Of a stretch of DNA of 64,000 nt, positions 52,160 through 63,800 are shown one piece after another. Both the position numbers and the translations under genes were made by a program. Origin of the DNA: Prostheceraeus crozeri (taxonomy: Eukaryota > Platyhelminthes > Polycladida > Euryleptidae); the NCBI GenBank assembly GCA_907163375.1, contig CAJQUW010008936.1, positions 1-64,000 of the forward strand. Direction: 5' to 3'. Positions within the stretch are counted from its first letter, which is position 1, and the number at the start of each line of letters is the position of its first letter. Under the pieces are notes generated by a model. The model ran no database searches, was not told the DNA's origin, and saw only the letters and a program-made list of their open reading frames with translations.

Positions 52160-55100
52160 TTATTTTTTTAATTTAAATACTTTCTCAAACAAAGTTTTAA
52201 TAGTTTTTTTATATCAAAATATACTAAAAATAAACCCAAAAACCATTAAAATTGATAATGGAATTGATGATACTATCATTTTATCATATAAGTTATTTTT
52301 TTTAAGTATTTCAAGTTTTTGATCAATTTCATCAAAATAAAAAATATTTAAATCATCAAAAAACTCACTTTTAATTGTTTTACCAATAAAATTATTATTA
52401 TCTTCATTATACTTTAAAATTTTTGAAGTTGTTAAAAAAAGTTTATTTAGATAGTTTATTAAATTTTCTTTTAAGTTTTTAAAAGTGTTTTTTTTATATA
52501 AAAGTGGTGTTTTTGAAAAATAGTTATAATAAGTATTTAGGTTTTTTATAAGGGTTTTTCAAAAGAGATCATTTTTATTTTCGTTTATCATATTTTTTTC
52601 AACAAAATTAAGTAAAAGTTCAAAGTATATTGGAAAATTTTTTGTTGAATAACTTTTTTTATTATAAAAAAAATCATATTTTTTTTCATTTAATTTTAAA
52701 TCATAAAAAGTTTTTTCATCATTATTATTTATTGTAAAAAAACCTATTGAAAGATTTGATTCACTAGAATTAAATTGATTATAATTTTTAATTTCACCAA
52801 TTGTTTTATATTCAATAGTTGACTTTGAAAAATCACTTAAAAAAAGTTTTTTTTCTTCATTTTTAAAAGTAATTTCAATATAATTTTTTTGATTTACTTT
52901 TAAATTTTGAAAATTTATAACTTCTGTTTCTGTTAAATTTTTGATTTCTTTTTTAATAAATTCGTTGTCATTATTTTTATTAAAAATTTTAATTTTTAAA
53001 TTACTAAGTAAAACAATCATGTTTTCACAAATAAGTAATGATTTAAATTCTTGAATTGTATCATGATTATCTATTTCATTATGTTTTTCAATTTTAAAGT
53101 TTTCTTTAATATTAATAATATTTAAATATAAATCTTTATCATAAAGTTGTTTTTTGTTTTCGTTATCTGTAATTAAAATATAAGTAATGCCGTTTATTTC
53201 TATAAGTGAATAACTTTTATTAGTTATATCAATAGAAACATTTAAATTGCTTGTATAAAGTTTTTTTTTTTTGTTTAAATCACTTTTACCTTCTACTAAT
53301 ATATAGAGTATTTTATTTATTTTTATAGGTGAATAACTTTTATTACTTAAATCAATTGGTTTTTTTGATTTTTTTAAGTAAAGTGTATTGTCTTTCAATA
53401 TATATATAACTTGTGTTTTATTAAAATTACTATTTATTTCTATTAAAGAACCATTAAACAATTTATTAAAATGTAATACACCTAATAAATTTTCGGTTTT
53501 ATCATCTAAAGTAGTATTAAAAAGTTTTTTATTATTATTTTGAGTAATTAAAATATAATTAACTCCATCTATTTTTATAGGCGAATAACTTTTATTACTT
53601 AAATCAATTGATTTTTCTGATTTTTTTAAGTAAAGTTTATTGTCTGATAAAATATAGTTCACCAAATTTATATTAAAATCTTTTTTTTCTATTTCTTTTA
53701 AGTCTTTATCAAATAGTTTATTAAAGTGTGATACATCTAATAAATTTTTGGTTTCATCATCTAAAGTAGAATTATAAAGTTTTTTATTATTATTTTGAGT
53801 AATTAAAATATAATTAACTCCATCTATTTTTATAGGTGAATAACTTTTATTACTTAAATCAATTGATTTTTCTGATTTTTTTAAGTAAAGTGTATTGTCT
53901 TTTAATATATATATAACTTGTGTTTTATTAAAATTACTATTTATTTCTATTAAAGAACCGTTAAACAATTTATTAAAATGTAATACACCTAATAAATTTT
54001 TGGTTTTATCATCTAAAGTAGTATTAAAAAGTTTTTTATTATTATTTTGAGTAATTAAAATATAATTAACTCCATCTATTTTTATAGGTGAATAACTTTT
54101 ATTACTTAAATCAATTGATTTTTCTGATTTTTTTAAGTAAAGTTTATTGTCTGATAAAATATAGTTCACCAAATTTATATTAAAATCTTTTTTTTCTATT
54201 TCTTTTAAGTCTTTATCAAATAGTTTATTAAAGTGTGATACACCTAATAAATTTTCGGTTTTATCATCTAAAGTAGTATTAAAAAATTTTTTATTATTAT
54301 TTTGAGTAATTAAAATATAATTAACTCCATCTATTTTTATAGGCGAATAACTTTTATTACTTAAATCAATTGATTTTTTTGATTTTTTTAAGTAAAGTTT
54401 ATTGTCTGATAAAATATAGTTCACCAAATTTATATTAAAATCTTTTTTTTCTATTTCTTTTAAGTCTTTATCAAATAGTTTATTAAAGTTTGATACATCT
54501 AATAAATTTTTGGTTTCATCATCTAAAGTAGTATTATAAAGTTTTTTACTTTCATTTTTATAAGTTATTTGATAATAAACTTTTTGTTCATTATTTTTTT
54601 TTATAAATACTTTTTTAAGACTTATATATTCTTTTATTTTTGTTTCTAAACTAAGGTTATATAAGTTTTTAATATTATTTCTTAATATCATTTCTATATA
54701 TTGATAGTTATCTTCATTGTTTGTTTCATTAAAGTTTTCATCTAAATATGAAAAACTTTTATGATCTTTACATTTTTTAACTTTATCATCATATAAAACT
54801 TTATTTTTGTTTGATAATTTAACTTCTATATATTTATATTTTTTGTTATTTTTTGTTTTTTTAAAATTTTCATCTAAATATGAAAAACTTTTATACTCTT
54901 GAAGTTTTATGTTTAACTTGTCATCATACAATAAATTTGTATTTCTTGTAGTTTTTATATGTATGAAGGTTTTATTAAATACTGTTAAAGTGTTTTGTAA
55001 AGTGTAACTTTCACTAAATTTTTTTAAATCGAGTGTATAAAGTTTTTTGTTTCCTTCTGTATCTATTATTTCAAAAAAAGTATTTTTATTAATATTTATT

Positions 55101-58100
55101 TTTGTAAGTTCTTGATAAGTTATAGTAGAATAGTTTAAGTTTTTTGTAAAAAGTTTGTAATGTTTTGTTTTATCATTATTAATGATAAATTTAACATATT
55201 CACAATTATCTAAAGTTGTTTTTTTTAAAGTTTCATCACAGTATTCAAATCTTATATATTCATTAACATTTAACAATGAACTTGTAATATTTTTAAAAAT
55301 TAAAAAACTTTTATCTTTTTTTAAAAAATTACTTTCAAATAACATTTTTTTATTTGTTAATAAAGTTAGTTCAAAATAATATTTATTATTTATTTTTATT
55401 TCTTTTAAACTTTTATAATAATCTAAATCTAAAGTTGCCCAAGAATTAGCTAAATTTAAATCATAATCATAAAGTTGTTTTTTATTACTTTTGATAGTTA
55501 ATTCATATAATTGAATTCCATCAAGAATAAATTTTTTATTAAATGTTTTAAAAGTTGAAACATTAAATGTTTTAAAAGTGATGTCTTCTAAATTTTTGTT
55601 ATATAATTTTTTTTCACCGTTTTCTAGTGTTATTATTAGATATACTTCGTTTTGAATTTTTAGACTTTCATACTTGCTATAAATTTTAGTTTCTGATGTT
55701 AAATTTTTTAAATATAATTTTTTTAAACCATTTTCCAAAGTTATTTCAAAATAACTTAATTTTTTTTTTTTTTCTTTTTTAAATTTATTTTTGTTTTCTG
55801 GTTTAATTTCAACAAAAAATTCATCTATTTTTTTTAAAGTGTTTTTTTTAAATTCTTCTGTAGTTCTATTTTCTAATAAGTAAATAACTTTAGATCAATT
55901 AGGTGTTGAGAGTTTTACATAATAAAGATTATTTTCTTCAGTATTTATATAAGTTTTAAACTCACTATTAAAATATTCAAAAGTATAATCATTATCATTA
56001 AATTCTTTTTTTAAATTTTTTAAAAAAATTTTTTCTTTATCACCATTTTTTAAAACACAAAAAATAATTTTTAAGTCATTAGTATCATAAAAAATATAGT
56101 CTGTAATTTCATCTTGAATAATTTTTAAATTTTCATTATTTTTTTTTCAAACACTATATATAAAAATATTTTTATCTTTATTGTTGTTTTTAGTTTTATA
56201 TCTTAATAACAACCATTTATCAAAAAGTATTGTTATATCAAATAAATATTTTATGTTTTTATACAAAATTTTTTTTCAAATATTATTTTCATATAAAAAA
56301 ATCATTTTGCTTTCTTTTTCAAAAGTTTTTAAGTTTAAAATATTAACCACAATATAATTTTTGTTTTCAGTTTTTAAGTTTTGTTTTAAAAAGTTAAAAT
56401 TAAAAAATTCAAAGTTATCTTTTTCAACTTCAAAAAGTAAATATTTTTTTGAGTTATACTCAATCACTTTTAAATCAATATAATTTTCTTTATTAATGTT
56501 TTTTAATTTATCAAAAAAATATTTTTTTTCATTATTCTTAGTTATTTCTATATAAAAAACATCATTTTTATTAAAAGATATTTTATTAAATTTTTTATTA
56601 AAAAACTCTATTTTAATAACATTTTTAAATTTAATTTTTCATTTTTTAATATCATTATTATATTTAAAAACTTTTCAAACTTTACCGTCGTTATTACCGT
56701 TATACTTAACAAATAAATAGTTGTTAATAACTATTGTTTTTGGTTTTAAATCGTCTTCATTATAATCATCAACGTTTAATTGAATTTTGTTTCAGTTTTC
56801 ATCAAAAAGTAAATAATAATAATATGTTTTTCAATTTTTAAATTTTCACTTTAAAGTAAAAAAAACTTTATCATTAATTTTTGTTTTTTCAACTTCACCA
56901 ATAATATCTTCAAAAGAAGAAGTTTTAGAGTGAGTTTTTATTTTACTTTTTGTTATATTTTTAAAACTTAAATTGTATAACTCTATATACTTTATAGAGT
57001 TTTTTATTTTTGTAACTTCAATTACTTTAACTTCATTTTTTTTAGTAGTGGTTTTTAAATCACTGTTTAACTCTCTAAAAGATAAAATATTATATAATAT
57101 TTTTGTTTTATCACTTTTTAAGTATAATTCATTATTAGAATTTAATTCAACAACTTGGCCAGTTTTAGAAATTTTTACTTTTGGTTTTTCTTTAGTTTCT
57201 AAATTATTTAAACCATAATAAGTTGTTTCTGAATCACCTACTACTTTAATGTTTTTTATATCAGTTTCTGTTGAAGTTATTTTAAACTTGTCATCTAAAA
57301 AATATATATCTTTTATTTTTATAGTAGAAAGTTGTTGTTTTAAAATAGTTAATACAGGATCGTACTTAAAAATTTTTCAACCATCACTATAATCAACAAA
57401 TAAATATGATTTTAATATTTTTAATGTTGGTTTAAAAATGTTTAAATCTTCTAATTTTAATGGAATTTTGTTAAATTTACCATCATACAATAAATAATAA
57501 TTTGTACTATTTTTTTTATATTTAACTATATAAAACTCTTTACTTTTAATTGTTTTTTTTTCAACACTATCAACACTATAACCACTAAACAATTCTTGAT
57601 ATAAATCGTTGTAATACTTGTTTTTTACTTTAAAAAACTTTATTTCAGTATTTATAATTTCACTTTTAAACTCACTATTTAAAAACTCAACTTCATCTTC
57701 ATCATATTTATTTTTTAATTCTCAAATTTTTTTACTTTTATGTTCAAAAACTTTTCAAACTTTACCGTCTTTATGACCGTTATACTTAACAAATAAATAG
57801 TTTGTAACAACTATTAATTCTGGTTTTAAGTTTTTTTTATTATAATCATCACTATTTAATTTTATTTTATTTCAATTTTCATCAAAAAGTAAATAATAGT
57901 AGTAGTTCAATCCTCAACCTTTTTTATATTTTCACTGTAAAGTAAAAAAAACTTTACCGTTTATTTTTGTTTTTTCAACTTCACCAATTATATTTTTAAA
58001 ATAAGAAGTTTTAGAATGATTTATTATTGTACTTTCTGTTATATTTTTAAAACTTAAGTTATATAACTCTATATACTCTTTTGAATCTTTTCTTTTTGTA

Positions 58101-58372
58101 ACTTCAATTACTTTAACTTCATCATTTGTAGTAGCAGTTTTTAAATCACTATTTAACTCTCTAAAACTTTCAATTGCTTTAAGAGTTTTTTTTAAATTTG
58201 AATTTAAACTTAAAGTTTTTGTTGTTTTATTTAAACTTACAACCAAACCTTTTTTAATTGTTGGTTTTTCTGTTGAAGTTGTAGTGGTTGAATTTATATT
58301 AAAGAATAAAAAAAATAATATAAAAAAAAGAAATAATTTTGTTTTAAAAGTTTTTTTTATAAGGTTTTGCAT
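52160..58372 (-). CDS. Giant repeat-bearing surface protein, 2070 residues
   Basis: I followed the 55.7-58.4 kb part of the frame codon by codon with UGA as Trp; the rest reads through without a stop. N-terminal signal peptide (KLFLFFILFFLFFNINSTTT, ~12-31). Residues ~70-220 and ~430-580 are a duplicated domain (FRELNSDLKT, IELYNLSFKNIT, GEVEKTKIN, YYYLLFDENWNKI, NYLFVKYNG...DGKVWKVF). Many (Y/F)xEIT...KKLY-type repeats follow, as in the cytosolic protein at 7449, and then a recent 85-residue tandem array. The C-terminus is a membrane helix (VSSIPLSILMVFGFIFSIFW) with a basic tail. Probably an exposed coat or adhesion protein whose length can change by recombination. It heads the hisS-aspS-tkt-nadD run. 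Confidence 0.85.
53336..54545 (-). repeat. Tandem 255-bp coding repeats inside the giant surface-protein gene
   Basis: Unit of 85 codons starting SIDLSNKSYSPIKIDGVNYI, about four full copies plus partial ends. Copies alternate between two forms, one with KDLKEIEKKDFNINLVNYIL and one with GSLIEINSNFNKTQVIYIL, so the larger period is ~0.5 kb. DNA identity is high, indicating recent duplication. Confidence 0.9.
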
Positions 58373-58413
58373 AATTAAAACACCTTAATAAATTATAACA
58401 ATATTTATATTTT

Positions 58414-59019
58414 TTATTTATTTAAGTTCAAAAAAAAATAAACCAAAATAAAAATTATAGAACTTAAAACCAAGATTAAGTAAATTATTGAAAATAGTAT
58501 AAAAATAATAACCAATTTATTTTTATATTCTAACTTTTTTACTTCTTTATAGTCAAGAATTAGGTAGTTTATTGAAATAAAATAAAAGTAAAACCCATTA
58601 AATCAAAAGTGAATAAAAAAAAGTAAAAAAATTTTAAAAATAAAAAAAAACTTAAAAAACTTATTTTCAAAGTAGTTTGATTTAATAAATAGTAAAACTA
58701 GTAGTACTAAATAAAAAACTATCATAAATCAAAAAAAAATTGTAATTACTTTGTTAAATACTTTTTTTTTGAAGGATTTATTACTTAAGAAAAAAATATT
58801 TTTTCTTTCAAAGTTTTCAATCATGCTGTTGTTTGTTTTAACAAATTTTTTGCAACACTCTTGACCAGTTTTGTACTGTTTTATGTGATTAAAAAAGAAA
58901 AAGTAGTTTTTAAAGGTTTTTAGTAGTTGATAGTTTTTGAATAAGAAAAAAACCAAATATAAAAATAAAAAATTAAAAGTTATTACCAAAACTGTTATTA
59001 ATAAATTACTAATTGTCAT
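58414..59019 (-). CDS. Unrecognised multi-pass membrane protein
   Basis: 201 residues. Four likely helices: LLITVLVITFNFLFLYLVFF (~6-25), WFMIVFYLVLLVLLFI (~97), FFIFKIFLLFFIHFWF (~125) and IIFILFSIIYLILVLSSIIF near the end. Between helices 1 and 2 is a ~70-residue soluble loop with TGQECCKKFVKTNNS. It ends 41 bases upstream of the giant surface-protein gene and may help export or anchor it. No family recognised. Confidence 0.6.
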
Positions 59020-59053
59020 ATTTTTATATTGTTTTTTCTTTTATTATATTATA

Positions 59054-59091
59054 TAAAAAAAACCAACTGTTAAAAAACAGTTGGTTTTTTT
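59054..59091 (+). terminator. Bidirectional rho-independent terminator
   Basis: AAAAACCAACTGTT / AACAGTTGGTTTTT with a four-base loop, flanked by A and T runs. It closes the mreB operon, transcribed leftward, ahead of the surface-protein run. Confidence 0.88.
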
Positions 59092-59115
59092 ATACTAAGA
59101 ATAAAAAACTTTTTA

Positions 59116-60237
59116 TTATTTATTGTATTCTAATGGTTTTCTGATTAAGTACTTAGTTTTTGAAGAACTATTATTAAGTTTTCAAATTTTTCTCTTAATC
59201 TCTTTTTCAAAAATCTTAGTTCCGTTAATAACTCCCATTAAAGGATTTAAACCAACTTTAAAGTTGAAACCAAGTTTAGTTGAAAATCATTTGTCTAGCC
59301 CTGGTATTAAAGCTCCACCACCAGCTAAAACTCCACCATTTTTAATAATATCACCTGAAATCTCTGAACTAACAGATTCAAGTAAATTAACAATGTATGG
59401 TAAAATTTGAGTAAACTCTCTATCAAAAATTTCAACAATAATGTCATTTTTAATAGTCATTGATTTTGGTAAACCAGAAACTAAATCACGACCAAAAATT
59501 TCAATTTCATTTTGTTTTTTAATATTGAACTCTTTATTGCTACTTACTTTAGATTCAGATTTTAAAAGGTCTGCGTTTGATAAAATTGAACCAATATTAA
59601 TTTTAATATCTTCTGCTGTTTTTTGACCAATAATTAAGTTGTACTTTTGTTTTACAGCTTTAATAATTGCATTATTTAAATAACGTCCTGCAATTCTAGT
59701 TGATTTTGATCTAACAATGTTACCAGCACTAATAACAGCAATATCAGTAGTTCCACCACCAATATCAATTACTAAGTTTCCTTGTGGAGATTCAATATCA
59801 ATACCAACTCCAATAGCTGCCATTTTTACTTCTTCTTCAATGAAAACATATTTAGCTCCAAAACTATAAGCAATTTCTTCTAATACTTTTTTTTCTAATG
59901 AAGTAACACTAGAAGGACAAGCTAATAAAACTGTTGAATTTTTTCAAACTTTGTTAGTGTTTAATTGGTCAAAAATATAACTAATGTATAGTTTTATTGA
60001 CTCAACATCTGAAATAACTCCTTCTGGAATTGGATTAATAACTTTGATATCATCATAAGTTTTTTCTGAAAGCGATGCAGCATCCTTACCACATGCTATA
60101 ACTTCTTTAGTTTTAACATTATATGCTAACATTGTTGGTTCATTAAAAATTATTCCATAACCTTTAATGTATGCAAGTGTATTGATAGTTCCTAAATCTA
60201 AAGAAATAAAATTTGATTTATTAAATAATTTAAACAT
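59116..60237 (-). CDS. mreB: MreB-like actin homologue, paralogue 1
   Basis: 373 residues. Actin-fold nucleotide motifs: phosphate 1 LDLGTINTLAYIKG (~13-26), connect 1 EGVISD, phosphate 2 VIDIGGGTTDIAVISAG (~159-175) and adenosine motif GGGALIPGLDK (~318). AAIGVGIDI and EEVKMA are typical MreB. Forms cytoplasmic filaments; in wall-less spiroplasmas several MreBs support shape and movement. The C-terminus extends ~30 residues past the usual end (IRKPLEYNK). SD TAGGAG before the ATG. It follows mreB paralogue 2 by 41 bases. Confidence 0.95.
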
Positions 60238-60278
60238 AATTAACTCCTATTTTTTTTAATAATTAAAAAAATATTTTA

Positions 60279-61298
60279 CTATCCTTCTAATTGATTTATT
60301 ATATAATCTTCGTATTTTTTTGCTCCTCTTATTACTGAAAATAATGGTTTTTGTGAAACATGAATTGGAACGTGTAAAAATCCGTTAAAAAACTCAGGAA
60401 TTCCAGGAATTTGAGAACATCCACCAGTAAAGTGAATACCATTAATAAAGATATCACTACTTAATTCTGATGAAGTAATTTCTAAAATTTCTTTAATAAC
60501 ATCTTTAATTCTTATAAATAACTTTTGTGTTATTTCTCTAATTTCATTATTATTTATTTTAATACTTGTTGGTAAACCAGTAATAACATTTCTACCAAAA
60601 ACTACAAAACTACTTTCAGTTCTGTATTTTTTATCTAATGAAGCACAATTAATTTTAATTTTTTCAGCAGTTTGGAAACCAATTGAAATTCCATATTTTG
60701 CTCTATAAAATTTAATAATTTCTTCATCTACTAACTCACCTGCTGTTCTTGTTGATCTTGATAAAACAATATCACCTGAAGCAATTAAAGCAATATCAGT
60801 AGTTCCACCACCAATATCTACAACTAAATTACCTTTTGGCATATCAATATCTACACCAATACCTAAAGCAGCCATTTTTACTTCTTCTTCAATAAAAATG
60901 TGATTAAAACCAATTTTTCTTGCTAATTTAACTAGAGCATTTTTTTCTAATTCTGTAACTCCAGAAGGACAAGCTAATAATAAAACAGAATTTTTTAATA
61001 TATTTAAAATTTTTATTTTTTTAAATATAAAATCAATAAAATCAACACAAACATCTAAATTATCAATTACACCATTTAAAAGTGGTTTAAAAATTTGAAT
61101 ACCTGGATGATTTTTTCCTATCATTTTATTAACTAAAGAACCAATTAAGTATGGTTTTTTACTATTTAAATTAATTTTATATGCTATTACTGTTGGTTCG
61201 TTGTAAATTACACCTTGACCAGAAACATAAACTAATGTATTTCTTGTACCAAAATCAATAGAAATAAAATTTATTTTTTTATTCTTTTTAAAAAACAT
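60279..61298 (-). CDS. mreB: MreB-like actin homologue, paralogue 2
   Basis: 339 residues, normal MreB length. ISIDFGTRNTLVYVSGQG (phosphate 1, ~11-28), NGVIDNLDVC, LACPSGVTELEK, EEEVKMAALGIGVDI, VVDIGGGTTDIALIASG (phosphate 2, ~155) and FTGGCSQIPGIPEF (adenosine). All key nucleotide residues are kept. A good Shine-Dalgarno (AAAGGAGAA) precedes the ATG. First gene of the two-gene mreB operon; it diverges from paralogue 3 across the motif-rich region at 61398-61575. It shares KNHPG and FDVCVDY-type features with paralogue 3. Confidence 0.95.
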   Translation of the reverse strand: MFFKKNKKINFISIDFGTRNTLVYVSGQGVIYNEPTVIAYKINLNSKKPYLIGSLVNKMIGKNHPGIQIFKPLLNGVIDNLDVCVDFIDFIFKKIKILNILKNSVLLLACPSGVTELEKNALVKLARKIGFNHIFIEEEVKMAALGIGVDIDMPKGNLVVDIGGGTTDIALIASGDIVLSRSTRTAGELVDEEIIKFYRAKYGISIGFQTAEKIKINCASLDKKYRTESSFVVFGRNVITGLPTSIKINNNEIREITQKLFIRIKDVIKEILEITSSELSSDIFINGIHFTGGCSQIPGIPEFFNGFLHVPIHVSQKPLFSVIRGAKKYEDYIINQLEG

Positions 61299-61642
61299 AA
61301 TTTCTCCTTTTATAATTTTATTTTTTTATTTTATTATATACTATAAATTATATTTAATTTTAAATTATAAAAAAATTTTTTTTTATAATATTTTACTTTA
61401 TTCACAATATAATATTCACAATTTATTTTTTTCCTAAAAAAAATATATTTTTTAAAAAAAACTAATAAAATATAAAAATATATTTAAATTTTTTGTGAAT
61501 AATTTTTATTTATAATATAAATTTATTATTATAAAATAGTAATAAAAATAATTATTCACATTTTCACAATATAATAATAATATTAAATAATAAATAATAT
61601 ATATAAAAATAAATTTATTATATAATATAATAAAAAAAATAT
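61299..61642. promoter_or_regulatory. Divergent mreB promoter region with repeated TTATTCACA boxes
   Basis: TTATTCACA occurs at 61398-61406, 61552-61560 and, inverted, at 61494-61502; ATATTCACA (61412) and TTTTCACAA (~61562) are near copies. Some overlap TATAAT strings (TTCACAATATAAT). The outer inverted pair forms arms TGTGAATAA...TTATTCACA ~60 bases apart. TTATTCACA is a one-mismatch DnaA box, but the overlap with -10 elements also suits a repressor operator. Confidence 0.6.
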
Positions 61643-62671
61643 ATGATAAATTACTTTTTTAAAAAACATTTTATTTTTATTGATTTAGGTTCTATAAATA
61701 CTAAACTTTATAATAAAAAAGAAGATATTATTTATAATGAACAAACAATAATTTTATATAAAATAAAAAACTATAAAAAATCAAAAATTTTAAATATAGG
61801 TGAAGAAGTAAAAAAATTTATTGGAAAAAATCATCCTGGTTTAGAAATTATTTTTCCTATTAAAAATGGTATTATTCAAGATTTTGATGTTTGTGTTGAT
61901 TACTTAAAAATGTTATTTAAAAAAACAAAAATAAATTTAAATAACTTAAATAAATACTATTTTTTATTTACTATTTCAAAAAATGTTAATGAATTAGAAA
62001 AAAATTTTTTTATAAAACTAATTAAAACTTTAAAAATAAAAAACTTTATTATTGAAGAACAAATTAAAATTGCTGCAATTGGTTCTGGTATTGATATTTC
62101 TTTTCCAAATGGAAATTTAATTGTTAATATAAGTGGTGGAACCACTGAAGTTGCTTTAATTGCTTCTGGAGATATAATAACTTCAAAATCAATTGAATTT
62201 GGTTCTATATATATTATTAATAAAATAATAAAATTTATTAAAAAAAAATATAACTTAAATATAAGTTATCAAACTGCAGAAAAAATTTTAAAAAACTTTT
62301 CTTTATTAAATTTATTAAAAAACAAAAAAAATGAATCAACTATTTTAGGAAAAGATAAAATTTCATTTTTACCAAAAAAAATTAATATTGATGTTAATGA
62401 AATAAAAATAATTTTAATTCCTTTTTTAACAAAAATTTCAAACCTTATTTATATTATTTTAGAAAGTTCAAAAAATGAAATAATTACTGATTTAATTACT
62501 AATGGAATTTTTTTGACTGGTGGTTTTAGTAATTTAAAAGGAATTGAAAAGTATTTTGAAGATGTTTTTAGTTTTACAATTAGAGTAAATCAAAAACCTG
62601 AAAATTCAATAATTAATGGTGCAAAAAAATATCAAAATACTGTATTTAAAAAAATATTTAAAGATAATTAG
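61643..62671 (+). CDS. mreB: Divergent MreB-like actin homologue, paralogue 3
   Basis: 342 residues. The fold is clear: FIDLGSINTKLYNKK (phosphate 1), KNGIIQDFDVCVDY, EEQIKIAAIGSGIDI, NGNLIVNISGGTTEVALIASG (phosphate 2), SYQTAEKI and FLTGGFSNLKGIEKYF. In phosphate 2 the usual Asp-x-Gly is Asn-x-Ser (VNISGGTTE), and the switch-helix catalytic Glu region EEEVKMA is EEQIKIA. These changes suggest weaker ATP hydrolysis. Closest to paralogue 2 (GKNHPG, FDVCVDY shared). It is transcribed away from the other two and ends one base from mnmA. Confidence 0.9.
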   Translation: MINYFFKKHFIFIDLGSINTKLYNKKEDIIYNEQTIILYKIKNYKKSKILNIGEEVKKFIGKNHPGLEIIFPIKNGIIQDFDVCVDYLKMLFKKTKINLNNLNKYYFLFTISKNVNELEKNFFIKLIKTLKIKNFIIEEQIKIAAIGSGIDISFPNGNLIVNISGGTTEVALIASGDIITSKSIEFGSIYIINKIIKFIKKKYNLNISYQTAEKILKNFSLLNLLKNKKNESTILGKDKISFLPKKINIDVNEIKIILIPFLTKISNLIYIILESSKNEIITDLITNGIFLTGGFSNLKGIEKYFEDVFSFTIRVNQKPENSIINGAKKYQNTVFKKIFKDN

Positions 62672-62672
62672 T

Positions 62673-63800
62673 TTAATTAAAAAATGTTTTTTTTATTATA
62701 GCTGAACCAATACACTCAAAATTATCATAAAAAACTATAAACTGTCCTGGAGTTACTGATTTTGTATAATTTAAAAAAACAATTTTTTTTAAAACATTTT
62801 CATTATTAAACTTCATTTTTATTAAGTTATCTTTATTTAAATATCTAACTTTTGCACTACAAAAATATATATTTTTGTTTGTTTTTGGTTTATTTATTCA
62901 ATTAATACTTTCAACTGTACAACTTTTTGAGTATAAGTATTTAGAAAATTTATTATTTGAAACATAAATAATATTTTTTTTTATATTTTTTTTTACAACA
63001 TAATAAGGAGTTTTTGAACCACCAACAGTAACCACTCCTTTTCTTTGTCCAATTGTATAGTAGTAAATACCATCATGATTTTGTAAAACTTTATTATTAT
63101 CTATATCAATTATTTTTCCTTTTTTCTCTTTTATATAATTTTTTAAAAAAACTTTAAACTTTGATTTGTTATTTACAAAACAAATTCCTACTGATTCTTT
63201 TTTATTAAAATTTGGAAAGTTTTTTTTTTTAACAAAACTCTTAATATCTTTTTTATATTTTTTTCCTAATGGAAAAATAATATGTTTTAATTGATTTTGA
63301 TTTAATTGTGATAAAAAATAAGATTGATCTTTTGTTTTATCAAAAGCTTTGTATAGTTTAAACATATTTTTTTTTTGTTTTATTATTGAATAGTGTCCTG
63401 TTGCTAAATAATAAATATTAAAAAATTTTTTTACATAATTTAATAAATATCCAAATTTAATAAACTTATTACATAATAAATCAGGGTTTGGCGTTTTACC
63501 TTTTTTATATTCATTAACTAAATATTGAAAAACATATTTCCAATATTCATTTGAAAAATCAACATAATATAATTTAACATTTAAAAATTTTGAAATTTTT
63601 TTAGCATCTTCAAAGTCTTTTGATTGTTGACAATCATAAATATTTTCAGAAAAAGCAAAGTTTATTGCATTGTCTCAATTTCTCATAAATATTGCAAAAA
63701 CATCATAATTTTGTTTTTTTAACAAATATAAAGTATAAGCACTATCAATACCACCACTTAAAGCAACAACAATTTTTAATTTTGCAATTTTATTTTTCAT
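62673..63800 (-). CDS. mnmA: tRNA-specific 2-thiouridylase
   Basis: 375 residues, standard length. PP-loop VVALSGGIDSAYTLYLL (~10-26); MRNWDN; KGKTPNPDLLCNKFIKFG with the first catalytic Cys (~104); ATGHYS; and VGICFVN with the second catalytic Cys, followed by DGIYYYTIGQRKG and the C-terminal barrel with VTPGQFIVFYDN. Thiolates U34 of Lys, Glu and Gln tRNAs using sulfur from a desulfurase. Convergent with mreB paralogue 3. Confidence 0.96.

Noticed and set aside
53336-54545. Regular repeats suggesting a CRISPR array
   Set aside because: Units are 255 bp, contiguous and in frame within a coding gene; there are no short repeats with unique spacers and no cas genes.
61398-61575. Calling the TTATTCACA cluster the chromosomal origin
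   Set aside because: No dnaA, dnaN, gyrase or rpmH genes are nearby, the boxes deviate from TTATCCACA, and the region fits divergent promoters equally well.
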